Of a stretch of 64,000 nucleotides of DNA, positions 50,201 through 55,500 are shown piece by piece. Made by a program: the position numbers and the translations under genes. The DNA is from Parelaphostrongylus tenuis (Eukaryota; Nematoda; Chromadorea; Rhabditida; Metastrongylidae), in contig JAHQIW010004271.1 of the NCBI GenBank assembly GCA_019055375.1, positions 124,001-188,000 of the forward strand, in the 5' to 3' direction. The notes below the pieces were generated by a model that saw only the letters and a list, made by a program, of their open reading frames with translations, did no database searches and was not told the DNA's origin. Numbering within the stretch: position 1 is the first letter of the stretch; every line of letters starts with the position of its first letter.

Positions 50201-50224
50201 GAAATGACAGTACACAATATTTGA
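169..50224 (+). CDS. mdn-1: Midasin (MDN1/Rea1), 5'-truncated by the window edge, >60 exons
   Basis: This gene encodes the giant nucle(ol)ar AAA ATPase that pulls assembly factors off pre-60S ribosomal particles, coupling ATP hydrolysis in a six-module AAA ring to a C-terminal MIDAS domain that grips ubiquitin-like domains of partner factors (family knowledge: Rsa4/NLE1 and Ytm1/WDR12). Seen directly, in order: six AAA modules (about 169-20000), a long helical linker (20356-40116), an Asp/Glu-rich hinge (40188-44718) and a VWA/MIDAS domain with D-D-S-A-S (47279-47332) ending in FPFPFYVVV and a TGA at 50222-50224. The N-terminal domain and start codon lie upstream of base 1. Splice phases agree at most junctions; exceptions are three clear homopolymer frameshifts and two or three unresolved joins (around 3658-3710, 6133-6260, 28695-29018, 35045). 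Introns range from 45 nt to 4.8 kb, the long ones filled with repeats. The family assignment is very secure; individual borders are less so in the poorly conserved linker. Confidence 0.96.
1138..1437. repeat. Fold-back (hairpin) element in mdn-1 intron
   Basis: Two arms of about 95-100 bp, 1158-1258 and 1329-1421, are imperfect inverted copies. The left arm contains cgccctaccggaactcatca and gatcccttgaggctatac, and the right arm reads their reverse complements. A ~70 bp loop lies between. It sits in the 1016-1496 intron. Motifs such as gcgaaac and tgatgag are shared with the fold-backs at 28075, 47690 and 51060. Confidence 0.75.
2341..2630 (+). mobile_element. SINE family A (tRNA-derived), diverged copy
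   Basis: This copy carries a head with gcaatggttagatgtgctc, then the family body: ctcaccaagcct, ttggtaccaga, ttgtctgctaggatgacagc, ggccggatatgcatccagtcac. It is about 290 bp long and lies in the 2235-2908 intron. Confidence 0.8.
2725..2850 (+). mobile_element. tRNA-headed SINE family B copy
   Basis: The sequence gacctcagtggtgtagtggt (A-box-like) followed by gtgttcaactccca (B-box-like) gives a tRNA-sized head, then ttgaatatcactcagcatct and an AT-rich tail. The head and the tcactcagcat motif recur at 33346, 61020 and 9875. Confidence 0.7.
2909..4649 (+). CDS. mdn-1: mdn-1 exons encoding AAA module 2
   Basis: Exons read as 2909-3072, 3136-3318, 3380-3494, 3568-3657, 3710-3847, 4025-4167, 4366-4515 and 4571-4649. 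Walker A is GETGVGKTS; Walker B is WLLIDEINLA, split by the intron at 3848-4024; the sensor-1 strand reads FRLFACMNPSTDVGKR. Compared with human and yeast midasin as I know them, about 20 residues between Walker B and sensor 1 are missing. The 3658-3709 intron relies on a TTTCAAG acceptor, and the reading on either side of it is less certain. The module ends in LRTLCRALLF, a strongly conserved helix. Confidence 0.9.
4719..6502 (+). CDS. mdn-1: mdn-1 exons encoding AAA module 3
   Basis: Exons read as 4719-4853, 5113-5231, 5286-5408, 5469-5613, 5769-5963, 6051-6133, about 6246/6258-6336, and 6395-6502. Walker A is GETSTGKTS, followed by the near-invariant RINNHEYTDIQEY. Walker B is WVILDELNLA and sensor 1 is FRLFATQNPAGCYGGRK. 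In the exon ending at 6336 the frame changes: LMTLRDVF is read in one frame and RWAKRLVTDST-SDDWLQ in the next, with the switch in the T6 run at 6280-6285. The exon at 6395 then resumes in phase with ILANHGYFLLAGR. The join between 6133 and this exon also fails in phase, perhaps through the T8 run at 6246-6253. Confidence 0.88.
6613..8288 (+). CDS. mdn-1: mdn-1 exons encoding AAA module 4
   Basis: Exons read as 6613-6720, 6794-6957, 7496-7616, 7674-7787, 7847-8043 and 8102-8288, all in phase. Walker A is GETGGGKTT, followed by NCHERTETADLLG. Walker B is PLLIDEISLAEDSVLERLN and sensor 1 is FQIIATMNPGGDYGKKE, all typical of midasin AAA4. The introns at 7617-7673 (57 nt) and 8044-8101 (58 nt) are nematode-sized, while 6958-7495 is lengthened by a SINE at 7046-7345. 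The acceptor at 7671-7673 is TTTTCAAG rather than CAG, supporting use of AAG acceptors elsewhere in this gene. Confidence 0.92.
7046..7345 (+). mobile_element. SINE family A copy
   Basis: The tRNA-like head gtgtggcgctgtggttagaa is followed by the family body: agactcatcaagcc, ccatccctctggtgttcg, taggccaccgtgggtcgt, ggccagatgtgcatccagtc, and a tail ccgagagctctat. It lies in the intron between AAA4 exons. Confidence 0.85.
8979..12145 (+). CDS. mdn-1: mdn-1 exons encoding AAA module 5
   Basis: Exons read as 8979-9160, 9322-9448, 9958-10083, 10182-10382, 11820-12017 and 12074-12145. Walker A is GAPGCGKSS, then RLNLSDQTDLSDLFG across an intron. Walker B is WVLLDEMNLASQAVLEGLNACFDHR in outline (read in two pieces across 10084-10181), and sensor 1 is CRFFACQNPHAQGGNRR. 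The exon at 11820 opens with IYIEDL and ends with FNLRDLLRWLQLF, the conserved small-subdomain helix. The 1.4 kb intron 10383-11819 separates it from RFTS and carries a family D repeat at 11300-11515; small ORFs inside it are not needed by the protein. Confidence 0.91.
9540..9900. repeat. Inverted-repeat-bounded insertion in mdn-1 intron, with a tRNA-like head
   Basis: The 17-mer aaaactttgaacctcag near 9552-9568 recurs as its exact reverse complement, ctgaggttcaaagtttt, near 9859-9875. Just inside the left copy is a tRNA-like segment (about 9566-9640, minus strand) of the SINE family B type. The inner body (9700-9780) resembles 44140-44195. It could be a MITE or two family B SINEs in opposite orientation. 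Confidence 0.55.
11300..11515 (+). repeat. Dispersed repeat family D
   Basis: The sequence gaactctgtcctgcgagaa, then gcgtctgtgaaacgcatat, caagaaatggccacg and ttcttcatttgtccccggat recurs in the same order at 17600-17815, and its start recurs at 63930-64000. It has no coding signal and lies in the AAA5 intron 10383-11819. Confidence 0.65.
12210..20534 (+). CDS. mdn-1: mdn-1 exons encoding AAA module 6
   Basis: Exons read as 12210-12302, 12522-12658, 12970-13087, 13584-13882, 14120-14227, 19024-19180 and 20356-20534, all in phase. The P-loop spans the 12659-12969 intron and reads GPRNSGKRTTL, so the residue after the lysine is Arg instead of Ser/Thr. The following ETDAQELIGSYEQ fits AAA6. The Walker B-like strand is HWLLIEDVNLC, and VFLSMDARNGEISRAMRNR is the unmistakable sensor/arginine region of this module. 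A 4.8 kb intron (14228-19023) full of repeats interrupts sensor 1 at DFR|VFLSMD. The last exon (20356-20534) is less conserved and is placed by splice phase. Confidence 0.9.
14319..14568 (+). mobile_element. SINE family A copy
   Basis: The head gcatgtagcgctgtgcttaga is followed by a B-box-like ataattcgatctc, then gactcaccaagtcc, agacttgtctgggaggata and gccgagagctttaccct. It lies in the 4.8 kb intron. Confidence 0.8.
17278..17480 (-). mobile_element. SINE family C copy (tRNA-like head)
   Basis: The plus strand reads catactgcgagcgccacgag, ggagagagttgggggtggag, gttgttgttgatggc and agtagtggttgagagatttt, the inverse of the copy at 46676. It lies in the 4.8 kb mdn-1 intron. Confidence 0.65.
17600..17815 (+). 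repeat. Dispersed repeat family D, second copy
   Basis: It reads gaactctgtcctgcaagaac, gcgtgtgtgaaac, aaaaggccacgcagcg and ttcttcatttgtccccgca, parallel to the copy at 11300-11515. It directly follows the family C SINE at 17278-17480. Confidence 0.65.
18148..18455 (+). mobile_element. SINE family A copy
   Basis: The head gagtggcgcagtggtcagag (A-box-like) and gattcgatctcgcgc (B-box-like) are followed by gagacttgtctgggaggata and aagacgaatgcatggcgcat, ending in a tcctttcttctttatcc tail. It lies in the 4.8 kb intron. Confidence 0.85.
18600..18960. repeat. Dispersed repeat family E (GC-rich end)
   Basis: Blocks ggcgttgttccta, tctcttcagtcat and a GC-rich terminal block (gatggccgcgccgcaccg) also occur in the same order at 27190-27365. 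GC-rich blocks of similar type are at 16385-16560 and 41070-41110. This may be a DNA element, but no ends are defined. Confidence 0.4.
19730..20040 (-). mobile_element. SINE family A copy, near full length
   Basis: Read on the minus strand it starts with gcgcatgtggcgccgtggtta and ends with ggcgcatccctcagggatt then gccaagagctttatcc. It is one of the least degraded copies, about 310 bp. It lies in the 19181-20355 intron. Confidence 0.87.
20685..40116 (+). CDS. mdn-1: mdn-1 exons encoding the helical linker
   Basis: The linker links the AAA ring to the acidic hinge and swings the MIDAS domain (known for Rea1). Probable exons: 20685-20728, 21544-21653, 23351-23512, 23707-23899, 23964-24080, 24690-about 24909, 24987-25168, 25218-25348, 25666-26029, 26192-26353, 27712-27881, 28695-about 28893 (frame uncertain), 29019-29121, 32025-32202, 32272-32438, 32605-32707, 32777-32877, 32928-33030, 34222-34429, 34917-35045, 35120-35270, 35352-35461, 35564-35704, 35796-35904, 36042-36157, 37502-37640, 37804-37963, 38320-38461, 38820-38987, 39462-39659, 39978-40116. 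Recognisable islands include TKTEEEKDELNVAELF (29070s), SLAQFLRATEILMEL (32350s), WNKLADRANSLQKEL (32790s) and DYVKIVKYNDLSLWNIK (34940s). One or more exons may be missing between 21653 and 23351. The join 35045/35120 is off by one base. Conservation is low, so single exon borders are moderately certain. Confidence 0.8.
20729..23350. other. mdn-1 linker intron region with little recognisable content
   Basis: Apart from the probable exon at 21544-21653, I see no clear coding or repeat signal. Splice phase (phase 0 out of 21653, phase 2 needed at 23351) implies at least one unfound exon in 21654-23350, or a wrong border. Confidence 0.45.
24190..24585 (-). mobile_element. Internally deleted mariner element with terminal inverted repeats
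   Basis: The ends read aggttgggaaaaagttctga and, inverted, tcaaaacttttccctcacct, a ~30 bp TIR pair. On the minus strand the interior encodes the transposase N-terminus MELTSEQIRSLMMHEWLLG, a stop, then NATVASERINLAWGEHIVA, typical mariner helix-turn-helix sequence. The catalytic D,D34D region is gone. It sits in the mdn-1 intron 24081-24689, antisense to the gene. Confidence 0.85.
27150..27420. repeat. Dispersed repeat family E, second copy
   Basis: It shares ggcgttgttccta and tctcttcagtcat with 18720-18775 and ends with gtcgaccgtgccgcgtgtt. It lies in the 26354-27711 intron, where I recognise nothing else. Confidence 0.4.
28075..28453. repeat. Long near-perfect fold-back element in mdn-1 intron
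   Basis: Arms 28075-28195 and 28333-28453 are inverted copies with about 4-5 mismatches in ~120 bp (about 97% identity by eye), around a ~135 bp loop. Both arm ends read gatcctttcatta and its complement. The 138-codon ORF at 27945-28361 is produced by this repeat and is not a gene. It lies in the 27882-28694 intron. Confidence 0.85.
30830..31285 (+). pseudogene. Decayed mariner transposase, C-terminal catalytic part
   Basis: In shifting frames it reads RAGQTINAKRYCKELNR, then LLQD-AKLHIAKKTEEVD (the LHDNARPH region), CPSDFHLFRSLEHWLDKK (the last catalytic Asp region), and GIDLLPERWQNCIQADGGYF to a stop near 31276. Several frame changes and a stop show it is dead. It may extend upstream to about 30440, but I cannot align that. 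It lies in the 2.9 kb mdn-1 intron 29122-32024, beside the mariner remnant at 31362. Confidence 0.8.
31362..31747 (-). mobile_element. Second internally deleted mariner copy, partly palindromic
   Basis: The TIRs aggttgaggaaaaagttctg and inverted tcagaattcttccccaacct bracket a minus-strand MELTSEQIRLLMMHEWPLG fragment. Subterminal sequence (gcgtcttctcccgcgctgat at 31451 and atcaacgcgggagaagacgg at 31642) is itself inverted, making long hairpin arms. It is related to 24190-24585 but independently rearranged. Confidence 0.85.
33346..33478 (+). mobile_element. tRNA-headed SINE family B copy
   Basis: It reads ggcctcgatgatgtagtgtt, a partly eroded gggttcatccctcc B-box, then attcactcagcatcccttgg and ataacatcataaca. 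A family A copy follows directly at 33481. Confidence 0.65.
33481..33775 (+). mobile_element. SINE family A copy
   Basis: The head ggagcgcatgcgacgcagtt, then gatggttcgatctcgtgctc, followed by the body ctcaccaaaccatccatcc, tgtctaggaggataagcag and atgcatggcgcatccttt. A second copy in opposite orientation starts about 110 bp downstream. Confidence 0.85.
33885..34092 (-). mobile_element. SINE family A copy, lacking the tRNA head
   Basis: The plus strand reads ggttgatcaattcctgag, gcgccatgcattcgtctcc, gacaagtctgagacctgtcc and ccggagggatggatggcttg, i.e. the inverted body. It stops at gagccatga, so the promoter-bearing tRNA part is missing. Confidence 0.82.
34488..34780 (+). mobile_element. SINE family A copy
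   Basis: The head gggcgcaggtggcacagtgg is followed by atggtttgatctcgcgctc, gtcggtaaattggtaccaga, aggccaccgcga and gaagacgaatgcatggcgca. This is the third copy within 1.3 kb of the 33481 copy. It lies between the exons at 34429 and 34917. Confidence 0.85.
38192..38258 (+). mobile_element. tRNA-like head of SINE family B (fragment)
   Basis: It reads ccgggtagtacagtgattgg, then gcgtctctggaaagcgtgag and gtgttcagctcctccc, the layout of a family B head with A- and B-box-like parts. No clear body follows. Confidence 0.5.
39071..39370 (+). mobile_element. SINE family A copy
   Basis: The head gagcgtgtatgacgcagtga is followed by a shifted B-box region, then ctcactaagccttgcatccc, tttgcctgggaggatagcaa, gtgaaggccagatatacatcc and gcgcattccttagggactg. 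It lies in the 38988-39461 intron. Confidence 0.83.
40188..44718 (+). CDS. mdn-1: mdn-1 exons encoding the Asp/Glu-rich hinge
   Basis: Exons 40188-40342, 40404-40511, 40568-40661, 41973-42150, 42416-42557, 42663-42852 and 44493-44718 encode a very acidic, low-complexity segment. It opens with GGGFGEGEVNSDARDVTDEM, the conserved entry to this region, and includes DQQLDPKLWDDEEKDKD, a known midasin signature. In other midasins this flexible segment tethers the MIDAS domain. The exon 42663-42852 is 190 nt, but the next one needs a phase-2 donor (191 nt). Just after the G5 run at 42794-42798 the acidic sequence GVNEDISEDFQNDQEEGNG continues one frame over, so one G appears to be missing. Introns 40662-41972 and 42853-44492 carry mariner and tRNA-like repeats. 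Confidence 0.9.
40755..41045 (+). mobile_element. 5' end of a second mariner lineage
   Basis: A TIR-like start, taggtcgttccgtaagtttt, is followed by a short ORF reading WRVGENASEAACMVNRPCG-NVTVAERTA, which matches the mariner/SETMAR N-terminal pattern (GxNASEAARNINxxFGxxTVxERT). The rest is lost after about 41045. It lies in the intron 40662-41972 within the acidic-hinge region. Confidence 0.65.
43910..44262. repeat. Pair of ~63-bp direct repeats flanking a SINE
   Basis: Bases 43910-43972 and 44200-44262 read attctttctattttgactgc, then gtggtatgatgtta-agtata and cccaatatgtggagtg, differing at about two positions. They bracket the family B element. A shorter word, tatctggctcta, also appears on both outer sides. 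The repeats are much longer than normal target-site duplications. Confidence 0.75.
43973..44199 (-). mobile_element. tRNA-headed SINE family B copy, well-folded head
   Basis: On the minus strand, bases 44059-43989 can fold as a 71-nt tRNA: a 7-bp acceptor stem (GCGTCGG with CTGACGC, one G-U pair), a 5-bp anticodon stem around loop CCGGAAA, and a T-loop TTCGAAT. Position 33 is C rather than U and one T-stem pair is broken, so it is a tRNA-derived head, not a working tRNA. The body carries tatcggcactgaacccac, similar to 9720 and 60920. Confidence 0.65.
44300..44450 (-). mobile_element. SINE family A fragment (probable)
   Basis: The plus strand keeps ttgccaaccttggagaggtgg, aggcttggtgaatc and gaaatcgaaccaatgatc, an eroded inverse of the first ~110 bp of family A including the B-box. 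The tail half is missing. Confidence 0.5.
45590..45690 (+). mobile_element. SINE family B fragment (3' half of the head)
   Basis: The sequence gaaacgcgagttcaactcccg then cttgagattcaaagaatacgc matches the B-box half and junction of family B. The A-box half is absent or scrambled. It lies in the 44719-45824 intron. Confidence 0.45.
45825..50224 (+). CDS. mdn-1: mdn-1 exons encoding the MIDAS (VWA) domain and C-terminus
   Basis: Exons read as 45825-46279 (with an optional 60-nt intron 46017-46076), 46337-46457, 47279-47332, 48636-48783, 48829-48981, 49243-49356 and 50096-50224. The invariant GDYRTGKRLNMRR and RKDRIWMRRTK precede VLIAVDDSASM, the metal-ion-dependent adhesion site (D-x-S-x-S). 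It continues with VSVCSFGSDVK, LLIIISDGRGAL and VTVLFVILN, and ends with ETFPFPFYVVVKTVTQLPSV. This domain binds UBL domains of Rsa4/Ytm1-type factors in yeast. The exon 48636-48783 needs one T removed from the T5 run at 48740-48744 to join KIISAF to SDHMMYG. The intron after 48981 begins GCAAGT. Stop is TGA at 50222-50224. Confidence 0.94.
46017..46076 (+). other. mdn-1: Optional 60-nt in-frame intron in the mdn-1 hinge-MIDAS boundary
   Basis: The stretch starts GTAAGG, ends TTTTTTGTGTATCAG and has a length divisible by three with no stop in frame. Splicing gives ...MFNL|VEDFTKEL; retention inserts 20 residues. Both forms keep the protein open. T-rich 3' sequence and typical nematode intron size favour it being an intron. 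Confidence 0.6.
46676..46900 (+). mobile_element. SINE family C copy
   Basis: The sequence ggcgccgtggtcgagtgatt (A-box-like) is followed by gagctccattccccc, ggtcaacaacaacacctta, tggaacgccacagctaagct and cgaattgaatgctagaagta. It is a tRNA-headed family distinct from A and B. It lies in the intron before the MIDAS exon. Confidence 0.68.
47690..48190. repeat. Degenerate fold-back element in mdn-1 intron
   Basis: The left part holds gctagacacgtgtttcggc, then aggaattgacgacgaagat; the right part holds the inverse orders (cttcgtcgtcgatttcttca, aaggaattggctcaaatgaaa, gccgagacacatgtctaac). The arms are diverged with small indels. This is the same family as 1138-1437 and 28075-28453. It lies inside the 1.3 kb intron 47333-48635 of the MIDAS region. 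Confidence 0.65.
48982..49242 (+). other. mdn-1: GC-AG intron in the mdn-1 MIDAS domain
   Basis: The exon ending GGGCTC...-type reading ISDGRGALAQGAEK (to 48981) is followed by GCAAGT, not GT. The next exon, starting after TTTTTCCAG at 49242, continues IRTALSTLQGVTVLFVILN in the expected VWA order and phase. No GT donor nearby keeps the conserved sequence. GCAAGT is the normal form of rare GC donors. Confidence 0.75.
49600..49830. repeat. Dispersed repeat family G in the last mdn-1 intron
   Basis: The sequence acttacttacttggatgact, cgtcttcactaatattgcg and agctctagcac resembles acttatacttacgtagtccg, tcttcactagttgtgcgga and ccccagcac at 58668-58735. Only two copies are seen here. The ORF 49661-49981 overlaps it and is not supported. 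Confidence 0.45.
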
Positions 50225-50475
50225 TTATAGAGAAAAACTGCTTGAAGTAGGAGGACGATATTGTTGTTATATTGTTGATATTGTTATTCTTTAACATGTT
50301 TGTTCAATTTTTGGTTCTTGAATTGATTTATTTTTGTTGACAATGCTGTACAGACATCTTTCCGCCGTTCAATTTTCATGCTTATTTGTCCTAATACTTG
50401 GTTGTTTAAAATTAAAGAAAACGTAGAAGTAAAAAGTTTCTTGTGTGATATATAGACTGGAGCATCTGAGTACCA

Positions 50476-50477
<2 letters not shown>

Positions 50478-50532
<55 letters not shown>

Positions 50533-50549
50533 ATATATATATATATATA
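50478..50549. repeat. (TA)n microsatellite
   Basis: About 70 bp of TA dinucleotides with one TATTAT interruption lies 250 bp after the mdn-1 stop. It flanks no gene sequence. Confidence 0.95.
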
Positions 50550-51059
50550 ATGTACATACACGAACATACGGTTCAAAAGCGTGGAAAATGGTGATGTAGA
50601 AAAAATATACTATAGATGCCGTCCAAAGACAATAACTCGTCTTCCCGTTCTTCCCTCCACGAAGTTTCAAAATTAGCTATTGATATTGATAAAGATGCTG
50701 TGCTACAATCTATCTACGCAGTGCAGGCATGAGTTTATGTCTTCTCTTTTTTTTTTTCGTAATTGTCTTTCTTCTAGTTCAGCATCTCTGCCTTCAAGTG
50801 TGCCTCTGTTCAAACATAGAGAGGAACAGAGTAAGCTCTGCTTTTCGATGTACAGATCTCGATCAGTGGATGTGCAAGACCAGAAGCATATTGCTATCTA
50901 CGGACAAGATCTCGTCAGATGACCGATGTGTATTTCTCTGGATTTCGAGTAGAATATTCAAGGTTGTAGTCAGAACAGGATTTTCTTCACATAATTAGGC
51001 TTGCTTTATTTCTACAAAGAAACGGAGTCAAGTAGTGTGATAGATTCATCTGATAATCA

Positions 51060-51650
51060 CGTAATAGTTTTGTAAGGTCTGGTAAGGAAATTATACAAAA
51101 CCAGACAGGCCCGTCTAGACACTGCAACCTCATCAGTAGCACAGTTCCTTTCGGTTCAGGCGATCCTTGGGAAGACACCATTGCATATAAAGGGATCAAC
51201 GCCGAATAACAAATCACAAATCAGGTGATAAATCCTCCGACATTGCAGTGACTAACAATCGAGCTCGGCTGACCGAAAGCGACTGTGATACTGATGACGA
51301 CTGTGATATGATACTGCAGGGGCGAAACGGGCCGTACTGTGTAAATATCCTACCACATTTCGCAGAAGACTCAAAACATATGTGACTATCAGATTATTAC
51401 TGTTTTGAGCGAGGTCTGTTAAAACAGTCGAATGAAGTATGAAAAAATGTTTTGAGCTTTACGAGTCTAATATGGCACCTCGTGTGCTAGACGTACGTTT
51501 CGGCTTTCTTGCAAGCCTTATCAATAGCACATGCCATTCGGCTGATCGTCTCTGCTATTAAAAGAAATCGTCGCCGAAGATGTATCACTGTAGGTCAAGT
51601 GAAAAAACACTAAACATATGCTTACTTTTATGCTGTATGCTTCCGATGAT
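51060..51650. repeat. Two decayed fold-back copies in the mdn-1/lrk-1 intergenic region
   Basis: At 51060-51365 are cacctcatcagtagcacag-like, aaagggatcaacgccgaat and ggggcgaaacgggccgt motifs, matching the 1138-1437 element (aagggatcgacgccgaata). At 51470-51640 are gctagacgtacgtttcggc and atcgtcgccgaaga, again the same family. The order suggests one fold-back split or two abutting ones. Bases 51365-51410 also resemble the first 60 bases of the window. Confidence 0.5.
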
Positions 51651-51821
51651 ACTGAACTCTAGTCTAGCCACTCCAAAGAAAAGGATAAAGGAGGGTTAAT
51701 CAGAACTCAACATGACTGAGGTTATGATACAAGACAAACACAAGGTTGGGGATAGGATAGTAAATATGATGGAACAGCTACCTCCATCATCACAGTACTT
51801 TTTTCACTGTGCGATCCCAGT

Positions 51822-51945
51822 ACTTCTAGCAATCTATTCATTATTCGTCTTCTTCTTGAACAGCGTAATATAGTGGTTGAGTGGATCTTTCCGCAATCTC
51901 GATGCTAGCTTTACTGTGGCGTTCCATAGGGCGTTGTTGTTGACT
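51822..51945 (-). mobile_element. SINE family C fragment
   Basis: The plus strand keeps gatcccagtacttctagcaat, gttgagtggatctttc and tgtggcgttccatagggcg, the inverted 3' part of family C. It lies in the intergenic region. Confidence 0.6.
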
Positions 51946-52569
51946 TATTTTCCGTTTCATGACTACAGCTTTGAAAATGGAGTCGTCTATAAGCACCGAG
52001 GACCATGATGAAAAATACGTGGAGCGCTTTCAACAAGAAAAGGTGTACAAAAACGTAAAACTGTGCCCACCAAAAGTACGTTGTCATAGACACACATGGT
52101 GATTCTTTTTTAAACCGCACTCTCACAAACCACAATAATCAATTTGCTGAGGACATTTCTTAACACAAGGAAGTCATTAAAACCTTTAACAAATTAAAGA
52201 TGCATAGGTGAAGAAAACAAGTGACGGAAAAAAGCATTTGATGGAGCATCATTTGTTCGTTTTCAAGCGAAAAAACCAACATTTGCTCGAAATCAAACCA
52301 AAAATGGCACTAGCCGATTTCTAATGAAAACTGAGATACCTATAGAACAACAAATGCACTTTGGAAGCGTACACGAATAACAAAATAGCAGATCTCATTC
52401 CATTAGGAATTATGCCGCAGCAAAAATGACTTAGAATCATTATCACCCAATAATATACACGTTTCATTATACAGATATTCACTATGTGAACTACTACTAA
52501 ACTACATACAACGATGAAAAAAGAACGACTGGAAAAAAACTGGAGAAAAATACCGAACATTCCTAAAAT

Positions 52570-55500
52570 TCAAACCCATTCTTCAGTTCTCCAAATTGCC
52601 ACCGAGCAACTATCTTTCAAAGGCCTCGACGTAACAAAACGATGAGAAAGACTGCTGTAAAAAAGAAATTAGGAAAATGACCAAAGCTTGGAAGAACGAC
52701 TGATATTTGTACCGATAGGCTTTGCCAATTGTGACCACAACTGCTGTACTTTGGCCAGTTGCAGGTGCAGGGCTACCACGGAACCTGTCCAGTGTTTCAC
52801 TGACTCGGTCTCGTACCCAACTAAAACCACTCTCAGAAGATGTGCCACTGAGCGTTGTGCGAACTAGAATATGTTATAATTGACTTAATTAATATACGCT
52901 GTGATGCTCGTTAATAATATTCAAAACTCAAGCCTAACAAAGATAACCTTTTATTCATTCACATTCTTCTAACCAATAAAGAGAAATGAAGCTCAAAATT
53001 GCAGCTTAAGTTTTTATACATAAAGAATGTTTTTGGCGTTTATTAATCTTTAAAAAGTAAGACACGCTACTTGAGTTTATTTTTATATTTGTTTTGTTTC
53101 TGCTGAAGATCATTTTCTAAGTATACCTCTCATGTTGGAATCATCATCACGAGGTGCTTCTATGACCCGTAGTGACGTTAGTTCACCACCATAGGGCCTG
53201 CACGCCAGTAGCGGTTGTAACTGGAAAGAATATATGCCTGTATGCCCCCACATTCAAAAATGACATAGACAAAAGTCAACTGGACAATTCAACTATTTTA
53301 CTTTTGTAGAAAATGTTGCCCACAGTGGACTGATATGCGAAGGGGCTTTTGCTTACTTACGGGCAGAATTTCACATGTGAGAATGTATGCGCAAAGTCAT
53401 TCACTACACCACGTCAAGTCATCAATTCTATTGAAAATAGCATTTGAAACTAAACCAGAAATAGGTCAGATTTTTATCATTAGGAAGATGATCCAATGTG
53501 CTGTCAATAAACAGATGGTAAACACCTGTGATCGAAATCTGAACAATACTATACTCACCAAAAGAGCACTTGCTACAACGAGTAGTCCTTTGCTTGTACC
53601 CACGTATAGTTGTGCATCACTGGAATTCTCAAGAAGCGCTATGCAAGTGACGAAATTCCCTTCTGCCAATTCCACATCAAGAGTATGAATAGTTTCGCTG
53701 CCTTAAACATTTAATGTATCTTTTGGCAACAGTTCAAAAGGTACTGTAAATTATCTAATAAACTGTGAAAAAGTTCAGCCGTAATGTCTTGGAAAATGAT
53801 TTCTACACATGTAAAATGTGCAAATTTGAGCTCATCAGAAAACTCGCTTTTTTGCTCATCAAACGAAATATCACTTGCCTACACAGCCTTTATAAAAAAA
53901 TGTCTAAGAAAATTTTCGTCTACTGCTCCACTTCCACTACGAGTTGGGTGTGAACGCTTCTGAGATTCATCGACAAATCTGCAAGGCGTATAGGCGCAAG
54001 ATGGGGAATCTTTATGACCCAGATATGTCGCTGTCTTGATGTGGAAAGAGAGTACTTCGACTATTAATTAGTGTTGCGTTTGAGACTAACTGGTATAAAA
54101 ATAAATTTTCTATATCATTTTGGAAAAACCACAAAACTTCTTCCGTTGTGGAGATTATTTAAATACATTTTGAAAATACGACAGAACTTCCACTTTTCTA
54201 TTATATAAATACCATTTTCCTATTGAAATTCATCATCGAATTTTACTAATATGCGATGCGTTGTAATAGGTTAACTGATGAGTACTGCTCACTTCACTCT
54301 TGAGCAACAATGAGATAAGTAAATATAACATAAGTCTCAGGAAGGTACATGATGGTAATTTTGTGCTCAAAATAATGGATAGATGACGCAACTATATGAT
54401 TCTGCCATCGTCTCAATGGGTGGCATTTAGAGCGATGTAGACGGGCAATTGAAGATATAACTGCGCATCTGCATGCTTCTCTCCCATTTACTGGATCCTT
54501 CTTGTTTTTCTAGCTATTATCTTCTAGTTAACCAATTGGCCTAACTAATTTATAACATTGAATTCCCCACTCTAAGATACATGGCCGTGGCACCGCGAGA
54601 TATCCGTTCTGACGAGGCAGCGAGAACAGATCTATCGTAGCCAAGAAATTCCTATCATGCTCTCCATAGGCTGTCCGACACCACATTCAATATAGACCAG
54701 AGGTGTATTTCTCGCCCAACACCACTACGAATAAGGTCTTCAGTGATTAGCTAAATAGATTTAAAGGAACTCTAGATTCAAGCTGCTAGCGCGACCCATC
54801 TATCTTGTTTTAAAGATACTTGTTTAGACAATGCTCATCTGACTTACGAAAAATTTCCACCTTCAATACTGTGAGATCGAGGGTTAATAAGGAAAAAAAA
54901 GGACAAAGCTCTCGGTGTTGATCAATCACTGTGTGATGCGCTATACATTCATCTTCACTTATTAACTTCGTTTGAGGTGACTGAATGCATACCTGGCCTT
55001 TACAAACTCGCGGTGGCCTCCCGCTCTACCGAGTCAGTGCTAGTTATCCTCCCAGACAAGTCTGAAACCAGTCTGATGCCAACTTACCGACCCCGGAGGG
55101 ATGGTCGATTGTGGAAATTCTAATTTCTACTGGTTGGTTCCGCTTCATACGACGTATGTCCTTAGCTCACCTATTCAAGACTGTATCTCTCAAAATCACT
55201 GCAGCACCACCTTCACAACTCACTTACAAATAGGATATAAGAAACATGCCCTACCAAACCATGAAGTCAACTGGCGACGTCTAAACTGCAGGGTCGATGT
55301 ATTTACGCTACTTCGCACAATGATGAATATATGAGCAATTGAAATAAGTTTGAATTATAATGTAATCAAACTTTGTTGCAGATTTAGATCACAAATACAG
55401 TCATCACAGACATTCTTTTCTCCAACTCTTGAGAACAGCCATTTGGTAAACAATGATACCTTGGCACTGTAGATTCCTTCACTATAAAACGAACTCATCT

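Larger units (their letters stand above)
50225..52569. other. Convergent intergenic region between mdn-1 and lrk-1
   Basis: It holds the TA microsatellite (50478-50549), fold-back copies (51060-51650) and a family C fragment (51822-51945). Both genes end facing it, so it should contain two 3' UTRs, but I cannot place polyadenylation sites with confidence. No third gene is supported. Confidence 0.6.
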
